A stretch of 64,000 nucleotides of DNA. It comes from Streptomyces sp. I05A-00742 (GTDB taxonomy: Bacteria; Actinomycetota; Actinomycetes; Streptomycetales; Streptomycetaceae). The translations under genes were made by a program, and so were the position numbers. The notes under the pieces were generated by a model. The model searched no databases. It was not told the origin of the DNA and saw only the letters and a list, made by a program, of their open reading frames with translations. The DNA lies in NCBI RefSeq assembly GCF_013055795.1, contig NZ_JABETO010000030.1, positions 6,340 through 70,339 of the forward strand. Direction: 5' to 3'. Within the stretch, counting starts at the first letter, position 1, and every line of letters starts with the position of its first letter. This document shows, piece after piece, positions 1 to 9,086 of this stretch.

Positions 1-1089
1 GCGGTCGCCGACTCGGGGGCGTCCGCCGTCCGCGTCCACTACCGCCCGCTGGGTCCCGTCCTCGCCGTCATGCCGTGGAACTTCCCGCTCTGGCAGGTGG
101 TCAGGTTCGCCGCCCCCGCCCTCATGGCCGGCAACGTCGGCCTGCTCAAACACGCCTCCAACGTGCCGCAGACCGCCCTCTACCTGGAGGACCTCTTCCG
201 CCGGGCCGGATACCCCGAGGGCTGCTTCCAGACCCTGCTCATCGGCTCCGGAGCCGTCGAATCCGTGCTGCGCGACCCCAGGGTCGCCGCCGCCACCCTC
301 ACCGGCAGCGAACCGGCGGGCCGTTCGGTCGCGGCCGTCGCGGGCGACGAGGTCAAGAAGACGGTCCTGGAGCTCGGCGGCAGCGACCCCTACGTGGTGA
401 TGCCCTCCGCCGATGTCGCCCGGGCCGTACGGACGGCGGTGACGGCCCGGGTCCAGAACAACGGCCAGTCCTGCATCGCCGCCAAACGCTTTATCGTGCA
501 CGCGGACGTCTTCGAGACGTTCCTGGAGCGGTTCACCGCCCGGATGGACGGGCTGGCCGTCGGCGACCCGCTCGACGAGACCGTCGACGTCGGCCCCCTC
601 GCCACCGAGCAGGGCCGCGCCGACGTGGAGGAACTGGTCGACGACGCCGTCCGGCTGGGCGCGGTGGCCCGCTGCGGCGGTGGACGTCCGGCCCTGCCGG
701 GACGGCTGGCCGACGGCTGGTTCTACGAGCCCACCGTGCTCACCGACATCACCCCCGAGATGCGGATCCACCGCGAGGAGGCGTTCGGCCCCGTCGCCAC
801 CGTCTACCGCGTCGAGGACCTCGACGAGGCGGTGGCTCTGGCCAACGACACCCCGTTCGGCCTCAGTTCCAACGTCTGGACCCGGGACGAGGCCGAACAG
901 CGCCGCTTCGTACGGGACCTGGAGGCGGGCGGCGTCTTCTTCAACGGCATGACCGCCTCCCACCCCGCCTTCCCCTTCGGGGGCGTCAAACGCTCGGGCT
1001 ACGGGCGCGAGCTGTCCGGGCACGGCATCCGCGAGTTCTGCAACGTCACCACCGTGTGGTACGGAGCGGAACCGGGCGCCGGCGGCTGA
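1..1089 (+). CDS. NAD(P)-dependent succinate-semialdehyde/aldehyde dehydrogenase, 5'-truncated by window edge
   Basis: Oxidises an aldehyde, probably succinic semialdehyde, to the acid with NAD(P). The frame is open from base 1, so the N-terminus lies outside the window and about 362 residues are visible. Family hallmarks are the MPWNFP motif near base 70, the general-base Glu in LELGGSDP (codon at 370), the catalytic Cys in NNGQSC (codon at 472) and the late EEAFGPV and FGGVKRSGYGRE motifs. Its stop abuts that of the convergent dhaK gene. The exact substrate cannot be read from sequence; the GabD-like subgroup is the best fit. Confidence 0.9.
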   Translation, partial: AVADSGASAVRVHYRPLGPVLAVMPWNFPLWQVVRFAAPALMAGNVGLLKHASNVPQTALYLEDLFRRAGYPEGCFQTLLIGSGAVESVLRDPRVAAATLTGSEPAGRSVAAVAGDEVKKTVLELGGSDPYVVMPSADVARAVRTAVTARVQNNGQSCIAAKRFIVHADVFETFLERFTARMDGLAVGDPLDETVDVGPLATEQGRADVEELVDDAVRLGAVARCGGGRPALPGRLADGWFYEPTVLTDITPEMRIHREEAFGPVATVYRVEDLDEAVALANDTPFGLSSNVWTRDEAEQRRFVRDLEAGGVFFNGMTASHPAFPFGGVKRSGYGRELSGHGIREFCNVTTVWYGAEPGAGG

Positions 1090-2082
1090 TCAGCTGCCCC
1101 AGCGCAGGGCGGCCGTCCGCACGGGCGCGTCCCACAGCCGCAGCATCTCGTCGTCCACCTGGCAGAGCGTCACCGAGGCACCGGACATGTCGAGGGACGT
1201 GATGTAGTTCCCCACCAGCGTCCGGGCCACCGGCACCCCCCGCTCGGCCAGCACCCGGTGCACCTCCGCCGCGAACCCGTACAGCTCCAGCAACGGCGTC
1301 CCGCCCGCGCCGTTGACCAGGACCAGCACCGGCCCGCCCGGCCGCAGGTCCTCCAGCACCGCGTGCACGGCGTAGTCCGCGATCTCCCCGGACGTCATCA
1401 TCGCCCGGCGCTCGCGCCCCGGCTCGCCGTGGATGCCCACCCCGAGCTCCAGCTCCCCGGCCGGAAGGTCGAAGGTCGGACCGCCCTTGCTCGGCGTCGA
1501 ACAGGCCGAAAGCGCCACCCCGAAGCTCCGCGCCGCTCCGTTCACCCGCCGGGCGATCGACTCCACCCGCTCCAGCGGTGCGCCCTGTTCTGCCGCCGCC
1601 CCGGCGATCTTCTCCACGAAGAGCGTGGCACCCGTGCCCCGCCGGCCGGCCGTGTGCAGGCTGTCGGTCACCGCGACGTCGTCGTTGACGAGCACGCTCG
1701 CGACCTGGATCCCCTCGTCCTCCGCGAGCTCGGCGGCCATATTGAAGTTCAGGACGTCACCCGTGTAGTTCTTCACGATGAACAGCACCCCCGCCCCACT
1801 GTCCACAGCCGCTGCCGCCCGCACCATCTGATCCGGCACCGGAGATGTGAACACCTCCCCAGGACACGCGGCATCCAGCATCCCCGGCCCCACGAACCCC
1901 CCGTGCAACGGCTCATGCCCCGACCCACCCCCCGACACCAGCCCCACCTTCCCCGCCACGGGCGCGTCCCGCCGCCGGACGACGCGCCCTTCGACGTCGA
2001 CCGAGAGCTCGGGGTGGACGAGGGCCATACCGCGCAGGGCGTCGGGGACGACGGATTCGGGGACGTTGATGAGCATTTTCAT
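1090..2082 (-). CDS. dhaK: Dihydroxyacetone kinase subunit DhaK
   Basis: 330-residue DhaK, the substrate-binding subunit that holds dihydroxyacetone as a hemiaminal on a His for phosphoryl transfer by DhaL. Visible motifs are GGGSGHEP (51-58), the FIVKNYTGDVLNFN stretch (101-114), the active-site His218 in GVGIHGEPG, and a C-terminal GNYITSLDMSG. Length is normal. The start has a good Shine-Dalgarno (GGAGAC) about 5 bases upstream. No dhaL or phosphotransfer gene follows: the next gene is a convergent dehydrogenase, so this dhaK is an orphan here. Its leader carries phased repeats and a palindrome listed separately, and a second copy of its start region lies at 13247. Confidence 0.92.
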   Translation of the reverse strand: MKMLINVPESVVPDALRGMALVHPELSVDVEGRVVRRRDAPVAGKVGLVSGGGSGHEPLHGGFVGPGMLDAACPGEVFTSPVPDQMVRAAAAVDSGAGVLFIVKNYTGDVLNFNMAAELAEDEGIQVASVLVNDDVAVTDSLHTAGRRGTGATLFVEKIAGAAAEQGAPLERVESIARRVNGAARSFGVALSACSTPSKGGPTFDLPAGELELGVGIHGEPGRERRAMMTSGEIADYAVHAVLEDLRPGGPVLVLVNGAGGTPLLELYGFAAEVHRVLAERGVPVARTLVGNYITSLDMSGASVTLCQVDDEMLRLWDAPVRTAALRWGS

Positions 2083-2114
2083 GTGGGTCTCCTCCAGTAA
2101 CAGGCGGTTAGGTC

Positions 2115-2140
2115 GCCGACCTGCATTTCCGCAGGTCAGC
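2115..2140. promoter_or_regulatory. Palindrome in the dhaK leader (first copy)
   Basis: GCCGACCTGC, a 6-base centre, then GCAGGTCAGC: ten-base arms with one mismatch, 33 bases upstream of the dhaK start. A perfect version occurs at 13300-13325 at the same place relative to the second copy of the dhaK start. Conservation in two otherwise diverged leaders argues for function, either as an operator or as an RNA hairpin in the 5' leader. Confidence 0.6.
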
Positions 2141-2167
2141 CGGAGTGGTGAAGAGAGTCGTTGATCT

Positions 2168-2203
2168 TGACGGGCTCTGACGGCCGGTGACGGTCTGTGA
2201 CGG
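2168..2203. promoter_or_regulatory. Four helically phased TGACGG repeats upstream of dhaK
   Basis: TGACGG occurs at 2168, 2178, 2188 and 2198, exactly 10 bases apart, about 86-121 bases upstream of the dhaK start. Degenerate members (TGATGC, TGACCT, TGACTT, TGACGC) continue to about 2238. One-turn spacing places all sites on one face of the helix, as expected for cooperative binding of a direct-repeat-recognising regulator. The array is not kept in the second dhaK leader at 13.3 kb. Confidence 0.55.
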
Positions 2204-2231
2204 TACTGATGCTGACCTAATGCTGACTTTA

Positions 2232-2246
2232 CTGACGCTCCATCAG
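2232..2246. promoter_or_regulatory. Possible TetR-type operator half-conserved between dhaK leaders
   Basis: CTGACGCTCCATCAG is an imperfect inverted repeat; the matching place in the second leader (13413-13427) is the perfect CTGACGGACGGTCAG. This pattern resembles short TetR-family operators. The distance to dhaK, about 150 bases, suggests it may mark the upstream edge of the promoter. Confidence 0.35.
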
Positions 2247-2474
2247 TTGAGTCATGGGCTACTCAGCGTGATGGTTTTAGCGTACTGAGGCTGGTGCGCC
2301 GAGGAACTCGGGTGCCTCAAGAGCCGAGCCCCATCTGGTGGAGGCCGTCTCGACTGCTGTGGTGAGTGTGGCGGCCAGGGGGAGGGTCGCTGCGAAGGTG
2401 ATGGCTGCGCGGGTCAGCGCTTGGGGATGGCGGATTCGCACATCGCCGACACTTCACGAGATGGCGCCGCCCCC

Positions 2475-2854
2475 GCTGCTGCCAGCCGGCCTACGCCGAA
2501 TGCCTCGAGGCCCTGGGGCTGCGGCTGTACAACCTGGGACAGCTCGCACAGGCCCGCCGAGTCTGCGCGTCGGCAGCGCGCGAGTGGAAGCAGATCATCC
2601 GCAAGGATGTCCGCCCCGCTCGCCGGCTCATCGACGCGCTGCTGGGTGTGGGGCGGCTGTGGTCAGAGACGGGGTGCGGCGATCGTACGCTGTCCGCGTT
2701 CCAGCACGCCGCCAGCCTCGCCTTCGAACTGGCCAAGGCCGACCAGTTCGCAGACGCATCCCAGGTCCCGCGTCTGGGAGATGACGCTCGCACCGTTGTC
2801 GCCGCTGACACCACGAGGTGTAGGCTGCCGACAGCCATGCGGATCCCGGGCTGA
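2475..2854 (+). pseudogene. Remnant of a tetratricopeptide-repeat protein
   Basis: In frame 2 the stretch reads as alpha-helical TPR-like repeats (YAECLEALGLRLYNLGQ near the start, later FQHAASLAFELAKADQFADA), followed by a stop at 2854. There is no plausible start codon or upstream domain in frame, so this looks like the C-terminal fragment of a larger TPR protein, perhaps of the kind found behind actinobacterial NB-ARC or SARP regulators. The rest has been lost. Confidence 0.5.
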
Positions 2855-3004
2855 AGCGCCGGGTTCGACAGCACCTCACCTCCGATCCACGCGGACGAAC
2901 CAGTAGCTCGTGCGACACATCGGATGCCAGGGTTCCCTCATTCTTCTGCGGCCCAAGCACGTGTGCGTGCTGGGACCGCTCCTGAGATGCGATGTGAGAC
3001 AGAG

Positions 3005-3724
3005 ATGACCCATTCGTTCATCGCCCACACCAGCCCCGGACGCAGCAGGGTGTTCGCCCTTGTGAGGAGTCCTGCAGACGAGCTGGAGGCAGTGACCACA
3101 CTGGGAGCGGGCGATCTGCACCTGACCGGGGAACTGGTCAGCGCGCTCAACTCCTTCCTGTACGACCGAGACGACAGCGCTCTCGGAAAGGTGCTGGACC
3201 GTGTCCCGAAACCGGTGCGTATGGCCGCACAGCAGTACCTCAGGAACCGGTGCGAACCGGTGATGGGGGCCTTCACCGAATACGGGCCGGTGGAGGTCGT
3301 CCGTGAGGCGGTGTACTTCTCGCAGATCGACGCGGAACTTGAGGAGTACCTCGAAAGTGCCTACATGATCGGACTCGGGATCCGCATGTCGAATGAGAGG
3401 CTGCGCGATGGCGGCGTCGGGTGGGTCATCCGGCTGCTCAACGACGAGGTTTCCGTGCGGGCCAGCGCCGAGCCGCGTACCTGGGCCCTGCCTGAAGGGG
3501 CGAAGCTCGTACGGACCTGGACGAGTAGGCAGATGACCGGCAGTGTCAGTCCTGTGCGTGGCGCGCTCCAGGTTGCGGTGGATGCGACGGATCGGGGCCG
3601 GTGGGTGCGGATCCACACGCTGCTGCACAGCCGCTACGACGTCGACTTCGAGGGCAGCGGAACCTCGGAGTTCGTTGTCGACGTCTTCGACTCTCCCATC
3701 CCGCTGAAGCAGCGGGGCGAGTGA
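3005..3724 (+). CDS. Hypothetical protein, 239 aa
   Basis: Intact ORF of unrecognised family. The chosen start (MTHSFIAH) follows GAGACAGAG; an upstream in-frame start at 2924 would add a low-complexity stretch. The protein is soluble, mixed alpha/beta, with no signal peptide or membrane segment. The middle (residues about 80-130) is acidic and helical and the C-terminal third is rich in beta-forming residues, ending near FVVDVFDSPIPL. It stands alone on its strand between a TPR relic and the SLATT gene; context suggests an accessory or conflict role only by association. Confidence 0.7.
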   Translation: MTHSFIAHTSPGRSRVFALVRSPADELEAVTTLGAGDLHLTGELVSALNSFLYDRDDSALGKVLDRVPKPVRMAAQQYLRNRCEPVMGAFTEYGPVEVVREAVYFSQIDAELEEYLESAYMIGLGIRMSNERLRDGGVGWVIRLLNDEVSVRASAEPRTWALPEGAKLVRTWTSRQMTGSVSPVRGALQVAVDATDRGRWVRIHTLLHSRYDVDFEGSGTSEFVVDVFDSPIPLKQRGE

Positions 3725-4001
3725 GGCCGGGGGCTGTTGCCCCGGCCGCTCGCCGGGCCGCCTGGGGCCGGCGGGAGAGATTGCCTGTAGCCGTTGCCGC
3801 CACGAACGTGAACGAGGCGGCAACGGCCGGCCGGTCCGCCTTGCTCTGGCCGTCTCTCAGCTATGTACGGGGCTGTGCTGTCCGCAGTGGCGCAGGCCAT
3901 GCCGAAGGTCCTCATCGCTGGTGATCAGCCGGACGACCTGCTCGCGGGGCTGCGGCCTCTCGGCCATGCGGCAAACCTTGCCGGGCGGCTTCGACGGAGT
4001 A

Positions 4002-4844
4002 TCAGACGGCCGGTTCGCGAGCTTCGGGCGGCTGGTCCAGTTGTTGTTCCCGGCGCCTTTGCTCCACCCTGAGGGTTTCTACTCTGGCGGTGAGCAGGGC
4101 GAGGTTGGCTGCAGGGTCTGCACTGTCGTAGGGCGGCAGAGCGAGTTGGAAGGCGTTGGCGTGCTCCTCGATCGAGTCCGCTGTCTGCTGCAGGTTGAAG
4201 CTGCGTTCGCGGAACTTGTAGTACCCGGTGATTCCCGCGCAGATGGCGACCAGCATGGTCAGGCCGATGATGATCGATTTGAGTGGCTGGGCGGTGTCGC
4301 TGAACGCTTGTGCACCAGCGTTGGCGATCGAACCGACGATGATCAAGAGCTGGAAGAAGTTGTGCCGCCGACGGTAGCGGTGGCTCTCCTTGCGTAGCTG
4401 ATCCAGCTCCTCGGGGATGGACTCGCTGTAGGCGAACTGCCTGTTGCGGATCGGGATGTCGAGCGGAGGGGCATCGATGAGCCGGTTCTCGATTGCGACT
4501 TCGAGATTCAGCTCCAGTTCCTCGCGGGTGAGCCGGTTGCCGGGTGTCCCGGGCTGCGGGCCTGCGTGCCTGATCGTTTCTATCCACGAGGACCCGACGA
4601 ACCCGATGACACATACGATGCCCAGGAGGATGAGCACCGTGTTGATGGGGGCCATGTCGAAACGGCGCCACGTCAGCGCTGTGGGGACAGCGACGCCAAG
4701 GACGCAGAGCACGCCACCCGCACCGAAGCTGTACATCAGGCGCTGCCTGAACCGGACGTCCCGAATATGCTGACGCCACTGCAGAACCCGCTCGTTATGC
4801 TCGCGCAGGCGTGTGGCTGGCCCTCGCGACAGCGGAGCCGACAT
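4002..4844 (-). CDS. SLATT/DUF4231-type membrane protein
   Basis: 280 residues with about four membrane segments in two pairs (about 36-59 and 65-88, then 163-183 and 190-210). The second pair is followed by a conserved helical stretch (YYKFRERSFNLQQTADSIEEH), as in DUF4231/SLATT proteins. Known of the family: SLATT proteins are predicted pore-forming effectors linked to nucleotide-signal conflict systems and are often coupled to sensor or nucleotide-synthesising genes. Here no such partner is adjacent; the nearest gene upstream is divergent and of unknown family. Function as an abortive-infection pore is inference from the family. Confidence 0.65.
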   Translation of the reverse strand: MSAPLSRGPATRLREHNERVLQWRQHIRDVRFRQRLMYSFGAGGVLCVLGVAVPTALTWRRFDMAPINTVLILLGIVCVIGFVGSSWIETIRHAGPQPGTPGNRLTREELELNLEVAIENRLIDAPPLDIPIRNRQFAYSESIPEELDQLRKESHRYRRRHNFFQLLIIVGSIANAGAQAFSDTAQPLKSIIIGLTMLVAICAGITGYYKFRERSFNLQQTADSIEEHANAFQLALPPYDSADPAANLALLTARVETLRVEQRRREQQLDQPPEAREPAV

Positions 4845-5178
4845 CCATCTCCCCCTACCGTTTTACTCTTCCCGATCCCGCCTCGGCCTCGATCTTCAGC
4901 GCGGCAAGCCCGCAGGCAGATCGTCTTCGTCCGCGTATCGGCACGATAGGGCCACGGCCTTGTTCAGGGGGTGGAGATGCATCAGTTGGCCACAACGCGA
5001 TCCTCGGACCCTGCGTGGCTTCGTTTCCGTCGGCTCGCCGTAACGGCCCCTGCTGTGATGCTGGCCGCGTTGTCAGTGGGAGAACGTAGGATCTGCCGAT
5101 CCGCGAGGCGTCAGCATCCTGAGACCGCGCGAAGGAGGCTCGTCGGTGGGTCAAGGAACGCGGGGGGGGGGGCGGTCG
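4845..5178. other. Divergent intergenic region with 11-G tract
   Basis: Separates the SLATT gene from the rightward unknown gene. No coding signal was seen. A homopolymer of 11 G lies at 5162-5172, directly ahead of the likely GTG start at 5179, where it would also serve as the Shine-Dalgarno. If translation instead starts at GTG 5146 the tract is inside the coding region. Confidence 0.6.
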
Positions 5179-5902
5179 GTGAAGGCGGAGCTTGAGGAAG
5201 CCGTGGTCTGGGGGCGGCAGAAGCTTGGGGAGATGGGGGTCTTCGCTGTCGATGACGGTCTGCGCTGGGCTGCTGCTCACGGACTGGTTCTGTCTGTGTG
5301 GCGTAATGGCCCGGTCGAGGACGCGCATGTCGCTCGGCCGACCAGCCGACGCAAAGACATGCCTGACGGGGTGATGTTCGCCCGCAACACCTGGCTTACC
5401 CGGCAGGCATTCGATGTGTTGGGATCGACGCGTCAGTACCGTCTGTACGGGCTGGAGCGTCTGAACCTGGACCGCGACACCGAGTGGCCCAGATGCGGCG
5501 GAACGCTCACGGACTTCGGCTGGGGCATCCTCGGAGAGATCCAGAAGCACGTGACGAAGCGCATCGACCAGTTCGCGTACTTTGAGGAGATGCTGGAGCC
5601 GGAGGACTTCCTCGTCTTCGCCGCAGCTCCTCAGATCGGCACCCATATTGATCACTATGGCATGCCAACAGTGGCCGACCTGCGTGGAAGCGGCCCTGCG
5701 CCGGCTGCGCGGCGAGGATGAGGAGTTCCTCCACAAGTGGGGCGACTTGATGGAGCGCATCGGGCCGGCGCCCGACCGCGTCACCGCGGACATCAATACG
5801 GCGGGCCAGCTTCTGCTGGAGTCGCCCTGGGAGCTGGGCGCCGACGTCCTCGAGTGGTTCGCTTGGAACCCTGTCCTGAGCAAGCCGGACATTCCCTCGT
5901 AG
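5179..5902 (+). pseudogene. Unknown-family gene with apparent frameshift, behind a poly-G tract
   Basis: The first frame runs from GTG 5179 (or GTG 5146) to a stop at 5721. Its last residues turn into a GPAPAARRG tail, while the neighbouring frame continues naturally (VEAALRRLRGEDEE, then GDLMERIGPAPDRV) to 5902. Joining the frames near 5691 gives one continuous protein of about 240 residues, so a one-base insertion is the simplest reading. The alternative is two genes overlapping by about 65 bases, the second starting at ATG 5657. No domain was recognised. Two expression-affecting features, the G11 tract and the shift, are unusual together. Confidence 0.55.
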
Positions 5903-5949
5903 CGCCTCGCGCCGCCCGCTCGATTCGAGGGCTACGGCGGCGGGCGGCG

Positions 5950-7145
5950 TCAGCGGTGTTGCGCGCGAACGGTGTCGACTCGCATGAAATCGTCAGGCAT
6001 CTCGTCCATGAGCAGGCCGCCGGGGTCCACGAGTGCCGCCACCATGGGGTGGAGGTCCTGGCCGGCGGGGTCGTCCTGGCCGGCGTGCCATCGCGCAACC
6101 GCCCGGCCGGCGCCTGCTACCAGGTCGGCAAGCTGGAGGGAGGGTGGTCCACCGAGCGGCCGCGGACCAGGCTCTGAAGGTGGCTCTGCTTGATCAATCC
6201 TTGCACCAGGCCCACGGCTGTCGCCCCGCGTTCCAGGACGTCGAGTTTGTCGTCGGTCAGCAGCCGTTGGTCGTCCGCAAGGACCTGGAGCTTGCCGCCG
6301 TAGCGGATCGAGGCGTGGAGAATGACTGTCGGCACGGCGGTGACGAGCGGATCGGTGGAGTCGTCGAGCAGTCCGTGCTCTCCGGTCGGAGTGGCCTCGG
6401 CCGGACGTTCACAGGCGAAGGCTTCGGCTTCGGCGCGGGTTTCTCGCAGTATCTCCAGGACCCGTGTCGCCTTCTTCGCCTGCGGGGCTTTACGGCGGCG
6501 GGCGTAGGCGTGGCACTGCTGGATGACGGTGAAGAGGTCGTCGACGGTGACATGGTCGCCCGTACGGTTCTTCTTGGAGAAGAAGCCCACGGCGGTGGCA
6601 ATGAGTCGGTCGAAGCCGTCGCGGCCCATCGCCCGGGGGCCTTCGGTGGCCAGGTCCAGGGCGAACTGCCGGGCGACGCCGTTCATGACGATGTCGATGC
6701 CCATGGCGTTGAACCGCTCCTCCAGCAGGAGGTCGACAAGTTTGGCCGCGACGAAGTAGTGCTTGTCGATCACGTATACCGAGGCGCGGTCATGGAGCGG
6801 ACCACCGGGTGCCAGCAGGTCGCCCAGGAGGTGACGGCGCCGGCCCGCAGCCGGGTCGGCGAACATCTTCTGGAACTTCAGCTCTGTCGCGGACTTCTGG
6901 ATCCCCGCCTCGACACGCAGGGTGTCCACGATGGCGGCAGCATCGGCGTCATCAATGGCCACCGAGCCCAGGATCATGGAGCGGTCGCCGCCGTGCAGCT
7001 GATCGCCGTGGTAGCCGGACTCGTCGATGGCGATCCACCGCCCGGCCCCGGCCCGGTCGTCGGTCGGTTCCAGACGGCTGCGACGACTGAAGTTCGCTCC
7101 GAGCAGTCCCGTCCCGGCGTTCGGCGCATGGTCACGTTCGATCAT
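5950..7145 (-). pseudogene. DUF3800-family protein gene, frameshifted near its 3' end
   Basis: Starting at ATG 7145, the protein carries the family signature GRWIAIDESG about 40 residues in, then LGSVAIDD and DRASVYVIDKHYF. DUF3800 proteins have an RNase-H-like fold, and many lie in defence or mobile contexts. The main frame stops at 6117. However, the frame change near 6195 restores the typical family C-terminus (SLQLADLVAGAGRAVARW) and ends at 5950. The gene therefore appears broken by a single-base indel that deletes the C-terminal QLADLVA helix. An open extension upstream to 7406 is non-protein-like and was not used. Confidence 0.65.
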
Positions 7146-7668
7146 CCCGCCATCCTCGGCGCACGACGCCGCCCCGACAAGCTGCCCGACTGCTCCACCC
7201 GACTCCCGTGCCTGCTGCTGCGCTGCAGGCACGACGAGCATGCCGGTGAAGTCTCTTTCTCGCAGCTGGGCAGGGATGACGGGGTGTATCGCAGACGAGG
7301 GGTGCGCCGCGCAGTTGTAGCGTCGGTGTACCGGTCCGGGGAGGACTGGACCGGGCGCAGGAGACATCCCGGATGCTCCGTGGCGCCGGCAGCGGGTGCG
7401 GGGCACCCACTTCGCCCTTCATGATCGTTCTCGATCCGCACCATGTAGTCCTCCAGCCGGCCGGGCAGCACCGAAGGGCTCACCGTGCCCTCCTCGCTCC
7501 GCCGCCGGGCAGACCACCTCCGTGCCGCCGGCGAGATCCGTTCCCTTGCCGGCGCCGGCATCGCCGGCACGACGTCGACGCTCCCGACGCCGACCGCGGC
7601 CTTGCGGCCCGGGTGCAGGCCGCATGCCGTGAGCTGCTCCTGTCGGCCTGCGGGAATTGCTGTGCAGG
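7146..7668. other. No intact gene; short coding-like scraps
   Basis: Both strands show short protein-like fragments: plus strand around 7485-7680 (RRRADHLRAAGEI in one frame, ADRGLAARVQAACRELL in another) and minus strand around 7420-7450 (LEDYMVRIENDHEG). None has a start, normal length or recognisable domain. They probably descend from decayed genes. Confidence 0.4.
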
Positions 7669-8715
7669 TCAGCGCTGCATGAGCCGGATGTCGGGGTCCT
7701 GGCGTTCGTCGGCAGGCCATGGAACGGCCCAGGGCTGGTTGTCCCCGTCCCGCAGGAGGGTGACGATGTTGCGTCCGTCGTACAGCTCCTCGAGGGGCTG
7801 ACCCGTGACATGGGACAGAACCTGTGCGTAGTCGCCCACGTCGAAGGCATCGAAGACGAACTTGGTGGACATGCCCTGGAGGGGCAGCGTCATGACATCG
7901 ACGTGGTTCTCACCTGCATACAGAAGGTGCTTGGGGACGCGGTTGAACAGGGTGGTCATGTAGGCGGCCAGGGCAGCCACCTCACGGAACTGCTGTGGGT
8001 GGAGGACGAGTTGTCGGGCCGCCTCGAAAGCCGGGACAGTCACGGCCTGGGCAAGGGCACCCCAGTCCTGGAGCACGGCGACGACGGCGGTCGCTCTGAC
8101 TCTGATGGCGAAGAACGGGAAGTTGATGATGTCCACGTAGTCGAAGCAGTGGCGCGGGTCGGTGGGCTCCTGCGCCTGGAAAACGAACACGGAGGCCGGA
8201 TGCTGATCTTTTTGCCAGCGTACGGCGCCGCGGGCCGCCTGCAGCAGCAGGTGGTGCATGCGGAAGGTGGTCAGGAATTCGGGCGAGACGATGGAGCCGC
8301 CCTGCGGGTCGCGCCGGTCAGCGAGGAGCGACAGTTCCCGGAACATGAGGCCGTAGTAGATCTTGCCCATCCACAGGAACAGGGTGGTGGCGTCCAGGGC
8401 CGCAACCGCTTCGGGGCCCTCCGCGAAGGCGTCGCCCACGGCTTGTTCGATGCGGGACAAGTGTTCGTTGTTGCAGGTGCTGCAGCAGGGAATCTTCATC
8501 TGCTTGTACGGCATCAGGGTGCCGTTGAGCAGTGTGATCTTCTCGTTCCACAGGTCGCACCGCCGCAGCAGCCACTGGGGGAAGACATGCTCGTCGGTCC
8601 GGCCTCCGGCAAGGTCGGCCCCGCACAGGAAGCATCGGTCCTGGGTGAGCGCCTGGTCGCGGTCCCACTGGTAGAGGAAGCCCGGTATCTCGTTCTGATC
8701 GTCGGTCTGTGACAC
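7669..8715 (-). CDS. HNH-like (treble-clef) protein
   Basis: 348 residues. The N-terminal zinc-binding core has CFLCGADL (about 28-35), DEHVFPQWLL (about 41-50) and CCSTCNNEHLS (about 77-87), the spacing of HNH/treble-clef nucleases in which the DEHVFP His is catalytic. The remainder is a hydrophobic alpha-helical domain with no recognised fold. Such proteins are frequent in bacterial defence islands. Nuclease activity is inferred from the motif only. The gene is intact and stands alone on its strand. Confidence 0.6.
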   Translation of the reverse strand: MSQTDDQNEIPGFLYQWDRDQALTQDRCFLCGADLAGGRTDEHVFPQWLLRRCDLWNEKITLLNGTLMPYKQMKIPCCSTCNNEHLSRIEQAVGDAFAEGPEAVAALDATTLFLWMGKIYYGLMFRELSLLADRRDPQGGSIVSPEFLTTFRMHHLLLQAARGAVRWQKDQHPASVFVFQAQEPTDPRHCFDYVDIINFPFFAIRVRATAVVAVLQDWGALAQAVTVPAFEAARQLVLHPQQFREVAALAAYMTTLFNRVPKHLLYAGENHVDVMTLPLQGMSTKFVFDAFDVGDYAQVLSHVTGQPLEELYDGRNIVTLLRDGDNQPWAVPWPADERQDPDIRLMQR

Positions 8716-9086
8716 GGGCCGACCCTAGACCAGCTGGCGAGCCTTATGGGCAGGGCAGCGTCGCGACCGGCCGCGCCAGACGGTTCAAGGCTGCCGAACA
8801 CGTCGTGACAAGTTCCTTGAACCCTTGGCGTCCGTCCTGCAGATTCCGCGGCTCAATCTTCGTTCGTGTTACGGCCAGTACCGTGGTCACGAGGTTGTGT
8901 GAGGAGCCCGTACGCCACATGTCGCAACTCGGCCGGACCATCGAACGCGGCTGCGCATCATGGTCAGGAACCGGGCGCGGCCAAGCCCTACGGCGCCGTA
9001 CACACTCACATGCGGTGACTGTCGTTGATCACGACATGCCGGGGTGCGGGGTCTGTTGCCTTGGTGCGGCTGGCAAGGGAGAGGAT
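8716..9086. other. No gene seen
   Basis: Divergent spacer between the HNH-like gene and the truncated unknown gene at 9087. Open frames here lack protein character. Confidence 0.5.

Larger units (their letters stand above)
2083..2474. other. dhaK leader and adjoining non-coding DNA
   Basis: Up to about 2260 this is the dhaK regulatory region. From 2260 to 2474 no reading frame shows convincing protein character. It is probably the left edge of the accessory block. Confidence 0.5.

Noticed and set aside
75..1202. Arginine/proline-rich ORF overlapping the dehydrogenase gene
   Set aside because: Out-of-frame shadow of a well-conserved enzyme; the same pattern recurs over most real genes in this GC-rich DNA and these frames were not annotated.
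1258..2100. Long plus-strand ORF opposite dhaK
   Set aside because: Antisense shadow; dhaK carries all family motifs on the minus strand.
5657..5902. Separate small overlapping gene starting at ATG 5657
   Set aside because: Possible, but a 65-base overlap and the smooth continuation of the preceding protein make a frameshift more likely; kept only as an alternative.
6117..7406. Extended N-terminus of the DUF3800 gene up to 7406
   Set aside because: The first 87 residues are not protein-like; DUF3800 proteins begin shortly before the IDESG motif.
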